Both the position numbers and the translations under genes were made by a program. Positions 63,432 to 64,000 of a DNA stretch of 64,000 bases are shown here, one piece after another. This DNA is from JARRNJ01 sp037385045 (lineage in GTDB: Bacteria; Pseudomonadota; Gammaproteobacteria; JASBUN01). Below the pieces are notes generated by a model. That model did no database searches, was not told where the DNA came from, and worked only from the letters and a program-made list of their open reading frames with translations. The DNA is taken from positions 1 to 64,000 of the forward strand of contig JARRNJ010000004.1 of NCBI GenBank assembly GCA_037385045.1, given 5' to 3'. Each line of letters begins with the position of its first letter. The stretch's first letter is position 1.

Positions 63432-64000
63432 ACAGCCGGCGTTCATCCGCACCCAGTTGCAGTTCGCCGCGCACCTTCGCGATCCGGGGTGCAACCCGCC
63501 ACCGCCCGGTATTGATGATGGGCGCATGGCCGTCTACCGCCGGCTGATCTACAACAACCTGGAGCGTTTCATCGCCTCGGGATTTCCGGTGCTGCACAGT
63601 CTGTACGACAATGCCCACTGGGAAGCCATGATCCGCGATTTCGTCGCCCGCCATCGCTGCCAGTCGCCGCTGTTTCCGGAACTCTACGGGGAATTTCTTC
63701 ACTACCTGGAACACGAGCGGTCGGCACGGCCGTACGACCCGCCGTTTCTGCTGGAACTGGCCCATTATGAATGGGTGGAGCTGGCGCTGTACCTCTCCGA
63801 CCTCGAACCCGATCCGATGGCGGCCGATCCCGACGGGGACCTGCTCGCCGGAGTGCCGGTGCTGTCGCCGCTGGCCTGGCCGCTGGCGTGCCGCTATCCG
63901 GTGCATACCATCTCGCCCGAGCACCGCCCCGAGCAGCCAAGCGCCCAACTCACCTACCTGGTGGTATACCGTGATGCCGACGACGAGATCGGTTGTGTGG
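63415..64000 (+). CDS. bufC: HvfC/BufC-like maturase partner (DUF2063), partial
   Basis: The partner subunit of the BufB maturase, which binds the precursor peptide. The frame from ATG 63415 runs to the window end without a stop and reads MSTETKQPAFIRTQLQFAAH, then NNLERFIASGFPVLHSLYD and LPLELAHYEWVELALYLSD-like FLLELAHYEWVELALYLSD, typical of DUF2063/BufC N-termini. It overlaps bufB by 17 bases (translational coupling). The C-terminal part lies outside. A DoxX-like bufD, often present, would be beyond the edge. Confidence 0.88.
   Translation, partial: MSTETKQPAFIRTQLQFAAHLRDPGCNPPPPGIDDGRMAVYRRLIYNNLERFIASGFPVLHSLYDNAHWEAMIRDFVARHRCQSPLFPELYGEFLHYLEHERSARPYDPPFLLELAHYEWVELALYLSDLEPDPMAADPDGDLLAGVPVLSPLAWPLACRYPVHTISPEHRPEQPSAQLTYLVVYRDADDEIGCV

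Overview
The window is a contiguous piece of a GC-rich gammaproteobacterial chromosome. The best clues are gene orders seen in that class: an rnfABCDGE-nth operon, metG divergent from mrp/apbC with dcd beyond it, hda-perM-pgsA-DUF2066 divergent from purM-purN, and ilvB-ilvN-ilvC-pssA-leuA. A DsrC/TusE-like protein, a full Rnf complex, a class I fumarase and a SoxW-like thioredoxin would suit a deep-branching, possibly sulfur-oxidising member of the Chromatiales type; that placement is inference. No rRNA, tRNA, CRISPR array, insertion sequence or prophage was recognised. Coding is dense on both strands.

Layout. 1-4115: end of pepA, then holC and valS. 4317-8974: a diffusible-signal-factor (DSF) quorum-sensing locus, with rpfG and rpfC in tandem and rpfF convergent, separated by a 40-base palindrome. 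9490-14249: a DUF2970 membrane protein, a UMF1-type transporter, prfC, rimI and a family-4 uracil-DNA glycosylase. 14331-20777: branched-chain amino acid synthesis (leuA, ilvC, ilvN, ilvB) with pssA and a candidate leader-peptide attenuator. 20931-27366: two DUF4124 proteins, a MIF-like tautomerase, a GAF-GGDEF-EAL protein, proS, a lytic transglycosylase, and a diiron metallo-hydrolase-fold protein preceded by an FNR-like box. 27367-32147: acylphosphatase, membrane-fusion protein and TolC-like genes divergent from a two-component system. 32169-36318: SoxW-like thioredoxin, fumarase, a tandem-fused DsrC/TusE-like protein and pta.

36319-41359: a gene-free stretch, then a cobalamin riboswitch in front of btuB, convergent btuF, ycgN and a CobC-like phosphatase. 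41405-48573: a frameshifted yqhA-like gene, two lipoproteins, arsC-wrbA-DUF2069, and hda/perM/pgsA/DUF2066. 48874-53417: purM, purN, a DUF3108 protein, a dcd gene broken by a 65-base deletion, and mrp. 53677-62115: metG, rnfABCDGE and nth. 62149-64000: a bufferin-type copper RiPP operon (precursor bufA, MNIO maturase bufB, partner bufC cut by the window edge) behind an ECF-sigma-like promoter.

Functional threads. Cyclic-di-GMP signalling is well represented (HD-GYP RpfG, GAF-GGDEF-EAL). Redox and oxygen handling appears in Rnf, the ODP-type protein with its FNR-like box, the DsrC/TusE fusion and the bufferin operon. Three intergenic or gene-end hairpin repeats share a purine-rich left arm and pyrimidine-rich right arm; one lies inside the ilv operon and one supplies the last codons of a phosphatase gene. 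Two genes (dcd, yqhA-like) carry reading-frame lesions that are either real decay or sequence/assembly errors.
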